Source: Alloacidobacterium sp963823845
GTDB taxonomy: Bacteria > Acidobacteriota > Terriglobia > Terriglobales > Acidobacteriaceae
NCBI GenBank assembly: GCA_963823845.1
Contig: CAWGND010000013.1
Location: forward strand, 682,001-746,000
Direction of reading: 5' to 3'
DNA length: 64,000 nucleotides
A program made the position numbers and the translations under genes. The notes under the pieces are model-generated. The model had not been told where the DNA came from and did not search any database. It saw nothing but the letters and a program-made list of their open reading frames with translations. This document shows positions 7,785-17,220 of this stretch, piece after piece; position 1 is the stretch's first letter; each line of letters opens with the position of its first letter.

Positions 7785-9533
7785 CTATCTCGCATCTGAG
7801 ACGTTGGCAACCACGCCGGGCTGCTGCGACAAAATGGCGAATATCAGTGCCGGAATATGCACGCTCTCGATGGTTTCCGGCGAGAGTCTCTGCATCTGCG
7901 CGACGACACCTTCGGCCGAAGTGCCGGAGGCAAAACCGCGGGCAAGCACGCGCCCGGAGCCATTGGACAGACTACGAGTGGCCGGCGGAGTGAGTAGGCG
8001 CGGCACATGGAGTTGCAACAGAGCGTGCGTCTCAGCGCGAATCACTGCCTTTGGAAGAGCCGCTGGCGCGCTTGACTGAAGCCTTGAAAAAATGGCGCTC
8101 CGGCGTCGGTGCCATGAGCTGAGATGCCCGGCCGCCAGCGATTCGCTCAACACCAGTCCATACGTCAGCGTATCGCGGAGCACCATCCGCGGCGCGTGTG
8201 CCTTCTCCAGCACAGATCGCCAGTGCGCTCCGGGATCGAGAAGAGTCTTCCTGCAACCCAGCAGCGTCTGCGCCGCATGGCGATATCCACTCATGATGCG
8301 CGGCAGAGCCGCGATCGCCGATGTCGCGACCGCAGCATTGCCCTGATCGACGTTGCTCTGGTCCACATTGCGATGGTCTACGAGGATCGCCGGCAACTGT
8401 GCCAGCCGATAATCGCCAGAAGCGTCGGCAACCCAGAGCGGCAGCCTCAATCCGGATAATGACCCGGCGAGGGGCGCTGCTTTCCCAAAGAGCCCTGATA
8501 TATCAGGCACGCCGGTTTTAGAATTGCGAGGAAGTAAACCAGTCGAGTGCAGGGAATTGAGAGAGGCCTCAATGACTTTGTCGCCGCCCTGCGATGTCGG
8601 CGCCCCCACGGAAAAATCCGGGGTTGCCAGGCATTCCGCGTCGGTAACCGCGGGCCCATGCGGCGTGGCCACAATATTTCCGAGATGCAGATCGGTAAGC
8701 CTTGCGTGCTGCGCCAGGCACAGTGTCGCGCCAGCGGCGTGCCAATAGTCTGCCGCCCCGGCTGAGTCAACGGAATTCTCCGTGACTGAGCGATCTTCAG
8801 GCAAAACCGATTCCACCCAGCCGTAGTAGAAACGGCGCTCGTCCGTCAGCACGCGTGATGCAGGGAGACAGAGCGCGGGATCGAGTTGGGCCACGGTTTC
8901 AAGCAGCCTGCGCCAGAGCCACTCGCCAGTCACGAGTCGCGGCTTGTAATACAGGCAGTGTCCGCCTACGAACGAGACACGAAGCACCGCATGGCCACCC
9001 GCATGGGCATCGGATGCAGTCCCGCAAACAGACTCGACGGGTGTCCGAGCGGGCAAATGCAGCCATGCAAGAATCCGCGGCCCGTCGCGATGCAGCCGCT
9101 GCAGGAATGTCGTCGTCGCAGAGATCCATTCGTAAATGGCATGACTTAGGAGCGGCCGAAGCAGCGGAAACTGATGCCTCAGATCGCCTGCAAGCTGCCG
9201 CGAATCGTCTGCGTACTCAGCAATGGCCTGAGTCAGGATGCCGCAAAGCCGTTCCCTGAGCAGTTGGAGCAGGGAATCAAGCGGAATCGGCTCGCCGGCA
9301 GACTGCCGGTGCGCATCCTCAGTTCGTTCCCTGAGCTGATGTGAAGCCTCTATGAGCAACGGACCGACAAGCTCTCGCATCACTGGCGGCATCACGGCGT
9401 GATCGTCAGTGACGAGCCCCCCGGGGCAATGATTCAGGTCTGGCCTAAGCGTGCCACCATAACCCAGAACCAGGAGTTGCGTCTCCTCCGCAAGCGGGCG
9501 AAATGCTCCGATCTTCATCCCAGGCTCGCCCAC
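7785..9533 (-). CDS. Stand-alone LanM-type dehydratase domain protein (DUF4135), no LanC cyclase
   Basis: The 582-residue protein covers only the N-terminal dehydratase part of class II lanthipeptide synthetases (LanM). The kinase-like active site is recognisable: SDAHAGG (Asp175, His177), YYKPR (Lys197), TDLHLGN (Asp281, His283, Asn286) and TDAE (Asp298). The phosphate-elimination pair known from CylM also appears conserved, as R449-M-V-L-R-D-T455. It should therefore phosphorylate Ser/Thr of a peptide and eliminate phosphate to give Dha/Dhb. No zinc-binding LanC domain follows: the protein ends about 125 residues after that motif. The start is uncertain (GTG at 9533 or ATG at 9518; neither has a good ribosome-binding site). 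The precursor-like gene begins 85 nt downstream. Confidence 0.85.
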   Translation of the reverse strand: MGEPGMKIGAFRPLAEETQLLVLGYGGTLRPDLNHCPGGLVTDDHAVMPPVMRELVGPLLIEASHQLRERTEDAHRQSAGEPIPLDSLLQLLRERLCGILTQAIAEYADDSRQLAGDLRHQFPLLRPLLSHAIYEWISATTTFLQRLHRDGPRILAWLHLPARTPVESVCGTASDAHAGGHAVLRVSFVGGHCLYYKPRLVTGEWLWRRLLETVAQLDPALCLPASRVLTDERRFYYGWVESVLPEDRSVTENSVDSAGAADYWHAAGATLCLAQHARLTDLHLGNIVATPHGPAVTDAECLATPDFSVGAPTSQGGDKVIEASLNSLHSTGLLPRNSKTGVPDISGLFGKAAPLAGSLSGLRLPLWVADASGDYRLAQLPAILVDHRNVDQSNVDQGNAAVATSAIAALPRIMSGYRHAAQTLLGCRKTLLDPGAHWRSVLEKAHAPRMVLRDTLTYGLVLSESLAAGHLSSWHRRRSAIFSRLQSSAPAALPKAVIRAETHALLQLHVPRLLTPPATRSLSNGSGRVLARGFASGTSAEGVVAQMQRLSPETIESVHIPALIFAILSQQPGVVANVSDAR

Positions 9534-9612
9534 GCAATTTATTATGACTCACTCATAAGCCATCGATTTCGCGCCGATCCTCGGGCCATCGAGTGGGAGT
9601 GCGGGCAGGAAG

Positions 9613-11945
9613 CTACTTCCTTTCAAGGGTCAGCGCATAGACATCCTGGGTTCCCACATCGCGAAGCAACAGCGGGCCGTCCGGAGACCAGTGGGCCGCG
9701 AACTTACCACCCGATTCAGGGAGAGGCGTGACCTGGTGGCCGGAAAGGTCAAGAATGCGTATGGTGCTCTTCTGATCGCCTATTAAGTTCGTCGCAAAAA
9801 TTATCTGGCGCCCGTCGGGTGACCAACTCGGATCTGTCTGCTGCCCGTTGTCTTCCGGCAGAAGGCGTCGCGCGTCACCGCCCTGAGAAGAAACGATGTA
9901 AGCTTTCGGACCGCCTTGCGGAGTCGGGGACATGAACAGGATCTGGGTGCCGTCCGGCGACGAGCTCACCGATTGTGGCTGCAAGGGAGGATTGCTCAAT
10001 TGCACACGTTCGCTTCCGTCCTTATTAGCCCTTCACAGGACATCGTCGGGGTAGGATACATAAGCTACGGCCTGACCGTCTTTTGAGAAGACCACCAAAT
10101 AGCGGAGATGCCTCCCAGAAAAGGTTGAAACTGCTTTGTCTTCGCGTCGAGGCGGACAAGCTCGCCCCGAGGGGTAAATCCGGCTGCAAAGATGGTCTTC
10201 CCATCCTTGCTGGGAGCAGGATTACTCCAATGGATCGGGCCCGACGTCAATGGAACCGGTTGTTCGGGGGGGCTCCGAAATAGCCCGCGCCGCTCATCGA
10301 GCGCCCATAGCTCGGATCCGGGACCGACAAAGGCGAAGTATTCTCCATCGGGCGACCACCTTCCACAGCATTTGTCGTCCGATTTATGCCAGCCTTCAAG
10401 TAGCTCGTGGAGATTGGAGCCGCTGGACGTCATTTCCAAAAGTGAGCCGTTTCTAAAAAACCGGATGGTTCTGCCGTCCGGCGACCAACTGAATAACCCC
10501 TGATCACTTCCTGTATATGTTCTAGTAAGACTTCCCGCAGACGCCAACTTGTGAGCGCCCCCGTTCCATCGCTCTGTACGAGGTTGATGTCGCCGTTCGG
10601 GCTGGCGTAGACAACGGACTTCCGATCCGGAGACCAACCCGATCCTGCGGCGTCTGCTAAATAGCGATGCGAACCTCCCAGAATCGAAACACTATAAGTT
10701 GGTCGCGCGGGCGAGTAGCCGGCCGCGTATGACTCAACGAGAAAAGCGGAGCCATCCGGCGAAACGTCATCCAGCGAAGGCCTCGCTAAGGTAACGGAAA
10801 GGACTGGCTCGATCTCTCCGCCTGAAATCGCAACTTGCCCAATGGGGTGCGCAGAATCCCTCATCAGATAGAACCTGCTCCCATCCGTTCCGCGGACCTC
10901 TCCTGAGTGGCCGTCGTGAGTGATCTGGACATATTCCGTGATCTTAAGAATCGGCAGCGGACGCATTGTGTAGGCATAGATTGCCGCTAGCACAATGAGC
11001 GGCGCCGCGACTCCAAACCAGAGTTTCCGTTTGCGACTGACCGGGGCTACTGAGCCTTCAACCGTCGAGACGCGTTGCGAGTCCGTGTCGCGCTTCATCC
11101 GCTGCAAGTCAGTCCGCATCTCGGCTGCGCTCTGGTATCGCAGATCGCGGTCTTTCTCCAGTGCCTTGTCGATGATCCGCTCTAGCTCCACGGGCAGGTC
11201 GGGATTGAGGCGCACCGCTGAAGTCGGCTTTCCATCCAGAATGGCCTTGAAAATGACCGCAGAGCTTTCGCCACGGAAGGGCAGCGCGCCCGTCGCCATC
11301 TCGTACAGCACGGCGCCGAAGGAGAACAGATCCGTCCGCGCATCCAGCTCCATCCCCGTGGCCTGCTCTGGCGACATGTAAGCGACTGTGCCGAGCGTGG
11401 CTCCGGGGCTGGTAAGGTGCTCGGCATCCATCGTCTCCGTGCTGGTTGCTGCCATCTGGCTCGACGAACTGCGGGAGGGTGCGATCTTCGCCAGCCCGAA
11501 ATCGAGAATCTTGGCGTGTCCGCGGTCTGTCACGAAGATGTTAGCGGGCTTGATGTCGCGATGAACGATTCCCTTAACGTGGGCTGCGTCCAGCGCGTCG
11601 GCAATCTCAATGGCGAGGTCCAGAAAGGTATCGGTCTCGACGGGTTTTCCCGCGATGCGATGCTTCAGCGTCATCCCATCCAGGAATTCCATGGCGATGA
11701 AGGCGTGACCATCTTCTTCGCCGATGTCATAAATAGTGCAAATGTTGGGGTGATTGAGCGCGGATGAGGCGCGGGCTTCGCGGCGAAAGCGTTCCAGTGC
11801 CTGACGGTCCCGGGCCACCTCTCGGGAAGGAATTTGAGCGCACAAAACGGCCCAGGCGCGTGTCCTCTGCCCGGTACACCACTCCCATACCACCGCCGCC
11901 CAGCTTCTCGATGATCCGGTAGTGCGAGATGGTCGTGCCTACCAT
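9613..11945 (-). pseudogene. Decayed Ser/Thr kinase with PD40 beta-propeller
   Basis: Protein-level similarity runs from MVGTTISHYRIIEKLGGGGM (ATG at 11945) through HRDIKPAN and DFGL kinase motifs, a single membrane segment (LWFGVAAPLIVLAAIYAY) and repeated WSPDG propeller blades to 9613, but in several frames. I see one-base deletions near 11841 (between GRFV and ALKF) and 11822 (between FLPE and EVARD), further frameshifts near 10558 and 10090, and an in-frame TGA at 10035-10033 where a sense codon (perhaps Trp) once stood. The longest intact piece (10430-11893) still encodes most of the kinase but lacks the Gly-rich loop. Intact proteins of this type are common acidobacterial membrane signalling kinases. 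Confidence 0.85.
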
Positions 11946-12028
11946 AGCGCGAGACGCCCCCCACGGTGAACTGATGGTAAGAGTGAATTCCGGAGCGGTC
12001 AATTCACCCGCGTTCGCGCCGTCTGTAG

Positions 12029-12127
12029 CAGCATTACTATCGCCAGGTTCCGATGAGCGCGGTGGATGAGGCGGTGCGGCGGGTGCTGCGCGTGAAGTTT
12101 GCGCTGGGGCTGTTTGAGCATCCTTAT
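12029..12127 (+). pseudogene. GH3 beta-glucosidase fragment, block A (end of N-terminal barrel)
   Basis: The plus strand encodes VPMSAVDEAVRRVLRVKFAL followed by GLFEHPY, the well-conserved end of the glycoside hydrolase family 3 catalytic barrel. No initiating region precedes it: a stop codon (TAG) sits at 12026-12028. It is the first of four blocks which together follow GH3 order. Confidence 0.75.
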
Positions 12128-12350
12128 TCCTTCTGCCGCGGGCCGCCGCTCCACGAGTCCACCATCTCATTCGCGTCATCCCCAAGAGGCCCGATCAGCG
12201 CAATCTTCTTCGCCTCTGCAGAAAAGGGCAAACACGGAATCATTCTTCAGCAGCGCAAACGACTCTTCCACAGCCTTGCGCACCACCGGCCGATGCTCCG
12301 GCACCGCGCCGTGACCTCAGCCCCCCGCGCATAATTGTCACCATCAAGGA
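12128..12350 (-). pseudogene. GH3 beta-glucosidase fragment, block B (inverted)
   Basis: The minus strand encodes HRPVVRKAVEESFALLKND, then after a frameshift AEAKKIALIGPLGDDANEMV and DSWSGG, i.e. the linker and first strand of the GH3 C-terminal domain. This follows block A in the protein but lies on the opposite strand, in its correct place. Boundaries are approximate. Confidence 0.7.
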
Positions 12351-12383
12351 TGCGCTAGATGCTCGCGTGAGAAGAATGGTGGG

Positions 12384-12569
12384 TCGCTGGTGTATGCGAA
12401 GGGCACGGAGATTACGGGGACATCGGATGCGGGATTTGCCGAGGCGGTGCATGCGGCGGAGCAGGCGGATGTGGTGGTGATGGCGCTAGGCGAATCCGGT
12501 GCGATGAGCGGTGAGGCAGGATCGCGGGCGCATCCGGATCTGCCGGGGAATCAGGAGAAGCTGCTGGAA
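12384..12569 (+). pseudogene. GH3 beta-glucosidase fragment, block C
   Basis: The plus strand encodes YAKGTEITGTSDAGFAEAV, then ADVVVMALGESGAMSGEAGS and a region ending in LPGNQEKLLE. This is the middle of the GH3 C-terminal alpha/beta domain, including the GE(x)G-type region near the second catalytic residue. It continues the protein order after block B but is back on the plus strand. Confidence 0.75.
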
Positions 12570-13077
12570 GTTGACACTCGCCCCCAGATTGCGCACATAA
12601 CACTGTACAGTTTCCGTTCTGGCACGGCTCCCCGAATTTGTAAAACAGTTGCAGTCATCAACTTCCGCGCGCTTTCGTCGTTCGCCTCGCGCAAAGGAAC
12701 AACAGCCCGCGACAGTGAAACCTTCCCGTACGAAAAATTCGTATAGCTAAGTCCGAATCCAAACGGAAAACAGAGCATCATTCGGCACATCAATGTAGCG
12801 GGAAATAAACCGTGAATCACCACCCGGCGGCTGTGTCAGATCAGCATTGAACGGAGGGCGCCCCATAGGAAACTGGTTGTAGTACAGCTGCTCCTGTCCC
12901 ACTGCACGTGGAAGACTCATCGGCAGCTTGCCGCTCGGTGCTACATCGCCATACAACACATCCGCAATCGCCGACCCGGCCTCCGTCCCCGGGAACCAGA
13001 CCTCCATGATCGCGGCCACATGCTGCGCTGCCCAGTTCAGCATCAGCGGACGCCCCCAGATTTTAACGTGACGCCGT
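12570..13077 (-). pseudogene. GH3 beta-glucosidase fragment, block D (inverted, C-terminal end)
   Basis: The minus strand encodes WFPGTEAGSAIADVLYGDVA, PSGKLPMSLPR, then, after a frameshift, FPFGFGLSYTNFSYGKVSLS and a fibronectin-III-like end with further frame changes. This is the last third of a GH3 beta-glucosidase. It is again inverted relative to block C, so blocks A-D alternate +,-,+,- while keeping the order of the protein. Confidence 0.8.
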
Positions 13078-13320
13078 AATCAATCCGAGAGAATTGGCTC
13101 GCGTTTCTCTCAAATCCTCGTTAGAAGCCTCCTCAAAACCGAGTAATCGTAAATCTCTTTACTTTGGGTTGTGCATCGGAAGCGCGACGCGCTATTGTCT
13201 GATCATCAGGTTTATCACTACTAACCTGACGGATGTTTGTGATGAGGCCAATTGTTTCTAATCTGCGAATCGCTCAGTACAGCGGGCAAGAGTCTGAAGG
13301 CGGCGCGATTTCGCGAGAGT

Positions 13321-14115
13321 ATGCGAGCTTTCGCAACCTGCGTGTCCGTGACGGTATTTGCCCTGCTGCTACTACTTCGTCTGCCTGCATACGGGCAAAC
13401 GAGCGTCGCCGGGCTCTCTGGTGATGCGAGCGCGAGCGTTGCGCATGGTGCGGGGCAGAAACGGATTGTGATTGGATTTGTTGGTGGCTTTGTTAAACAC
13501 AATGAGAAGCATCACCCCGAGGTGAAGCTGGCGGACAGGCTACGCAGGTTAGAGAACTCCAGCATTGATGCGGAAGTCTTTGAGAATCGACACGGGGGAA
13601 AAGCCTTTTACAAAATCATGCGCGCGCTGGATGCTGATCACAACGGCATTGTGACTGCTGACGAGAAGCAGTCGGCGAGGATCATCATCTATGGACACAG
13701 CTGGGGAGCTTCAGAAGCAATCACGCTGGCGCGCGAACTGGAACGGGAAGATATTCCGGTACTGCTCACGATACAGGTGGATAGCATTCTCAGGCCTGGA
13801 GGAGAGGAGGACTCTGTGATTCCTGCGAATGTTGAGAGCGCGATCAACTTCTATCAGACGTGGGGACCGCTTCAAGGACGGCGGAAGATCCACGCGGCTG
13901 ATCCGACAAGGACAACGATTTTGGGGAACTTTAAGATGACATACAAGGAGCATCCAGTGAATTGCGATCAAAATCCTTGGTATGCCCGTTTGTTTGCGAA
14001 GACTCATATGGAGATCGAAAATGATCCGCGTATATGGGACAAAGTCTTTTCTATGATCGATGCAGATATGCCGCGCACAGAATCAGCGACCAACGCCGCT
14101 TCGGTGTCGCGCTAG
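13321..14115 (+). CDS. Secreted alpha/beta-hydrolase-like protein
   Basis: The ATG at 13321 gives a clean signal peptide (MRAFATCVSVTVFALLLLL, cleavage near AYGQ); the longer frame from a TTG at 13252 is less likely. The mature part starts at KRIVIGFVGGF, an oxyanion-type strand-loop, and contains YGHSWGASEA, a GxSxG nucleophile elbow, with a DADHNG stretch between them. These are hallmarks of an alpha/beta-hydrolase fold, but the family is not recognised and the catalytic acid and His are not assigned. An exported lipase/esterase-like role is possible. It is convergent with the next gene, leaving only 15 nt between them. Confidence 0.55.
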   Translation: MRAFATCVSVTVFALLLLLRLPAYGQTSVAGLSGDASASVAHGAGQKRIVIGFVGGFVKHNEKHHPEVKLADRLRRLENSSIDAEVFENRHGGKAFYKIMRALDADHNGIVTADEKQSARIIIYGHSWGASEAITLARELEREDIPVLLTIQVDSILRPGGEEDSVIPANVESAINFYQTWGPLQGRRKIHAADPTRTTILGNFKMTYKEHPVNCDQNPWYARLFAKTHMEIENDPRIWDKVFSMIDADMPRTESATNAASVSR

Positions 14116-14130
14116 ACGGATCAACTGCAG

Positions 14131-14631
14131 CTACTCCGAAAGAATAGGCTCTGGGGCTTCTTCCATTTTTGGACGCAGCTGCTTGTGGCGTTCGAGAAAA
14201 CGCACGCAGGTGTTCCAGCGCAGGATTGCGTCGTCGTTGCCTGAGGGACGCAGGTGTTCTGCCTGCTCGAAGAATTGCAGCGCTTTGACGATCCATTCGT
14301 AGACGTAACCGCTGGAGCCGGGACCGTCGGCATCGTAGTATGCCTTGGCGCGGCGCTCCCATGCGATTCCGGAATAGTAGGCGCGGTCGTATTCGGATTC
14401 CAGGCAATCGATGGCGGTGAGTGCGTTGGCAAAAGCGCCTGATTCCTGCGGGATCTCGTCGGTGAGGGCGAGGACAAGGCTGATGCGCGCCTGGCGATTG
14501 GTTGGGTCGATTTCGAGGATGTCGCGGCAGATGCTCTCGGCTTCGTTGGGTTCGTTGAGCAGGCGATAGCGCTCAGCTTTGGCGAGAGCGGTTTCGATGC
14601 TGTCGTGAGAGATGGGCTTGAGGCTGAACAT
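14131..14631 (-). CDS. TPR-repeat protein
   Basis: This 166-residue, soluble protein is composed of tetratricopeptide-like helix pairs, for example KAERYRLLNEPNEAESICRD followed by ILEIDPTNRQARISL. No signal peptide or membrane segment is visible. It lies 36 nt downstream of sdhB on the same strand and may be the last gene of that operon, perhaps as an assembly or scaffold factor; that role is only inferred from position. Confidence 0.6.
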   Translation of the reverse strand: MFSLKPISHDSIETALAKAERYRLLNEPNEAESICRDILEIDPTNRQARISLVLALTDEIPQESGAFANALTAIDCLESEYDRAYYSGIAWERRAKAYYDADGPGSSGYVYEWIVKALQFFEQAEHLRPSGNDDAILRWNTCVRFLERHKQLRPKMEEAPEPILSE

Positions 14632-14667
14632 CGGATTACCTCCTTGTTCTTTTGAATCTCCTTCGTG

Positions 14668-15405
14668 CTAGAGAATGTGGAAGAGTTGCTTCAGAGGATC
14701 GAAGAACCTGTCCACGACGCGCTCCTTGAGCGGGATGATTGCGTTCTCGGTAATCGTAATCGACTCGGGGCAGACTTGTCGGCAGCAGGTGGTGATATTG
14801 CAGTAGCCGATGCTGTGCTTCTTGCGCAGGTCGCTGACGCGGTCTTCGGTGTCGAGCGGGTGCATTTCTAGCGCAGCGGCGTAGACGAGCAGGCGCGGGC
14901 CGATGAATTCGTCGTGCTTGTGGTGCTCGCGCAGGACGTGGCAGACATCCTGACAGAGGAAGCACTCGATGCACTTGCGGAATTCCTGCACACGCTCGAC
15001 GTCGGCTTGCTGCATGCGCCATGTGCCGTCGGGTGAATCGGGTGAGCGCGGCTTGAATTGCTTGATGGTTTTCTTGGCGCGGAAATTCCAGGAGACATCG
15101 GTGACGAGATCGCGTATGGGCGGGAAAGCGTGCATCGGTTCGAGAATGACCGGCATTTCGAGGTTGATGTCGCTGAGGCGGGTCATGCACATGAGTTTTG
15201 GTGTGCCGTTGATTTCCGCGGAGCAGGAGCCGCACTTGCCGGCTTTGCAGTTCCAGCGCACGGCGAGGTCAGTAGCTTGCTGTGCCTGGATGCGGTGTAC
15301 GGCGTCGAGTACGACCATGCCTTCTTCGACGGGTGTGGTGTAGTCCTGAAACTGGCCGCCGGCGGGGTCGCCGCGCCAGATGCGGAATGTTGCTTGCGTG
15401 GCCAT
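14668..15405 (-). CDS. sdhB: Succinate dehydrogenase/fumarate reductase iron-sulfur subunit
   Basis: The 245-residue protein carries the ferredoxin-type [2Fe-2S] motif CKAGKCGSC...C and two ferredoxin-like cysteine clusters, CIECFLCQDVCH and CNITTCCRQVCPES, which ligate the [4Fe-4S] and [3Fe-4S] centres. It passes electrons from the flavoprotein subunit to quinone through the membrane anchor. It starts immediately after the sdhA stop codon (TAA-ATG), so the genes are translationally coupled. Length and motifs are complete. Whether the complex runs as dehydrogenase or fumarate reductase cannot be read from sequence alone. Confidence 0.92.
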   Translation of the reverse strand: MATQATFRIWRGDPAGGQFQDYTTPVEEGMVVLDAVHRIQAQQATDLAVRWNCKAGKCGSCSAEINGTPKLMCMTRLSDINLEMPVILEPMHAFPPIRDLVTDVSWNFRAKKTIKQFKPRSPDSPDGTWRMQQADVERVQEFRKCIECFLCQDVCHVLREHHKHDEFIGPRLLVYAAALEMHPLDTEDRVSDLRKKHSIGYCNITTCCRQVCPESITITENAIIPLKERVVDRFFDPLKQLFHIL

Positions 15406-17220
15406 TTATTTCATCTCCTGAATCACGGCCTGTAGTTCTTCGGGCATGGATGCGATGGGGCGTTTCTCGATTAGCATTTCGCCTTCTCCGCCTTGTTTGA
15501 CGACGATGTTGTACTTGCCCCACTCGGCGTCTTTATTGGGGAAGTCGTCACGGAACTGGGCGCCACGGCTTTCTTTGCGCAGCAGGGCGGCGTGGGTGAC
15601 GGCTTCGGAGACGATCATCATGTTGGGAACGTCGATGGCGGTGTGCCAACCGTTGTTGTATTCGCGGTTGCCGGTGATGCCGATACGCTCGGCGCGCTGA
15701 TTGAACTGCGTGATCTTGTCGAGGGCCTGCTCCATTTCGCTTTCGGTGCGCACGATGCCGACGAGCTCCTGCATCGCATCCTGCAGGTCGTACTGGATCT
15801 GATAGGGATTTTCGCCGGAGGGGCCGCGGTCGAATGGCGCGAGGGCTGCGGTTGCGGTTGTCTGGAGTTGTTGATCGTCGATGGTTGGCGTGCTGTTGGA
15901 CTTCGCAAATTCAGCGGCGTAGCGACCGGCGCGGCGTCCGAAGACGACGAGATCGGAAAGGGAATTGCCGCCTAGTCGATTTGCGCCGTGGAGGCCAGCG
16001 GCGGCTTCTCCGGCGGCGAAGAGGCCGGGAATGTTGGACATCTGCGAGTCGCCTTCGACGCGGATTCCGCCCATCATGTAGTGGGTTGTGGGGCCGACTT
16101 CCATCGGCTCTTTCGTGATGTCGAGGTCGGCCAGTTGCTTGAATTGGTGGTACATACTGGGGAGCTTGCGCTTGATGTGCTCCTCGGATTTGGAGATGTG
16201 CTGCTTAATCCAGGAGATGTCGAGGAAAACGCCGCCGTGCGGCGAGCCGCGGCCTGCTTTGACTTCTCGGTTGATGCAGCGGGCGACGTGATCGCGGGTG
16301 AGGAGTTCGGGTGGTCGGCGAGCGTTTTTGTCGCCCTGTGTGTAACGCCAGCCTTCTTCTTCGGTGTCGGCGGTTTGTTCCTTGTAGAGGTCGGGGATGT
16401 CGTCGAACATGAAGCGGCGACCTTCGCTGTTGCGCAGCACTCCGCCTTCGCCGCGCACGCCTTCAGTGACGAGAATGCCGCGCACGCTGATGGGCCAGAC
16501 CATTCCGGTGGGGTGGAATTGGACGAATTCCATGTCTTGCAACTCGGCGCCGACGCGATAGGCCAGTGCGAGTCCGTCGCCGGTGTATTCCCAACTATTG
16601 CTTGTGACTTTAAAGGCACGACCGATGCCTCCGGTGGCAAGCACGACTGCCTTTGCTTGCCAGAGATAGAAGCGGCCTTTTTCGCGGTCGTATCCGCAGG
16701 CTCCGGAGACGCGGCCTGAGTCCATCAGGAGGCTGAGGATGGTGCACTCCATGTGGACTTCCATGCCACAATGAATGCCGTGGTCTTGCAGTGTGCGTAT
16801 CATTTCGAGGCCGGTGCGGTCGCCTACGTGAGCCAGACGCGGGTAGCGGTGGCCGCCGAAGTTTCGTTGCAGGATGCGGCCGTCTTTGGTGCGGTCGAAG
16901 AGCGCGCCCCAGGCTTCGAGTTCGCGCACGCATTCAGGAGCTTCTTTGGCGTGGAGTTCGGCCATGCGCCAGTTGTTAAGATATTGGCCGCCGCGCATGG
17001 TGTCGGCGAAATGGACGCGCCAACTGTCGCGGTCGTCGACGTTGGCGAGCGCGGCGGCGATGCCGCCTTCGGCCATGACGGTATGGGCTTTGCCGAGGAG
17101 CGATTTGCAGACGACTCCGACTTTTGCGCCGGTGGCGGCGGCTTCGATCGCGGCGCGCAGGCCTGCGCCGCCCGCTCCGATTACCAAGACATCGTAGGAG
17201 AAGCGTTGGAATTCGGGCAT
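15406..17220 (-). CDS. sdhA: Succinate dehydrogenase/fumarate reductase flavoprotein subunit
   Basis: The 604-residue protein opens with the FAD-binding GAGGAGLRAAIEAA motif, has the HTVMAEGGIAAA region around the covalent flavin site, the active-site HPTGM segment and THYMMGGIRV near the C-terminal half. These identify the catalytic subunit that oxidises succinate to fumarate. It sits between the anchor gene and sdhB with no spacing (TAG-ATG on the upstream side), giving the order sdhC-sdhA-sdhB. Long open frames on the opposite strand of this gene reflect its GC-rich codon use and are not genes. Confidence 0.95.
   Translation of the reverse strand: MPEFQRFSYDVLVIGAGGAGLRAAIEAAATGAKVGVVCKSLLGKAHTVMAEGGIAAALANVDDRDSWRVHFADTMRGGQYLNNWRMAELHAKEAPECVRELEAWGALFDRTKDGRILQRNFGGHRYPRLAHVGDRTGLEMIRTLQDHGIHCGMEVHMECTILSLLMDSGRVSGACGYDREKGRFYLWQAKAVVLATGGIGRAFKVTSNSWEYTGDGLALAYRVGAELQDMEFVQFHPTGMVWPISVRGILVTEGVRGEGGVLRNSEGRRFMFDDIPDLYKEQTADTEEEGWRYTQGDKNARRPPELLTRDHVARCINREVKAGRGSPHGGVFLDISWIKQHISKSEEHIKRKLPSMYHQFKQLADLDITKEPMEVGPTTHYMMGGIRVEGDSQMSNIPGLFAAGEAAAGLHGANRLGGNSLSDLVVFGRRAGRYAAEFAKSNSTPTIDDQQLQTTATAALAPFDRGPSGENPYQIQYDLQDAMQELVGIVRTESEMEQALDKITQFNQRAERIGITGNREYNNGWHTAIDVPNMMIVSEAVTHAALLRKESRGAQFRDDFPNKDAEWGKYNIVVKQGGEGEMLIEKRPIASMPEELQAVIQEMK

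Noticed and set aside
10033..10035. In-frame TGA considered as a selenocysteine or recoded codon
   Set aside because: The gene also has four frameshifts, the flanking region is a PD40 propeller with no role for selenocysteine, and no SECIS-like structure was seen.
11822..11845. Programmed frameshifting as an explanation for the kinase gene frames
   Set aside because: Two one-base deletions lie within 20 nt without a slippery heptamer, and further lesions follow downstream.
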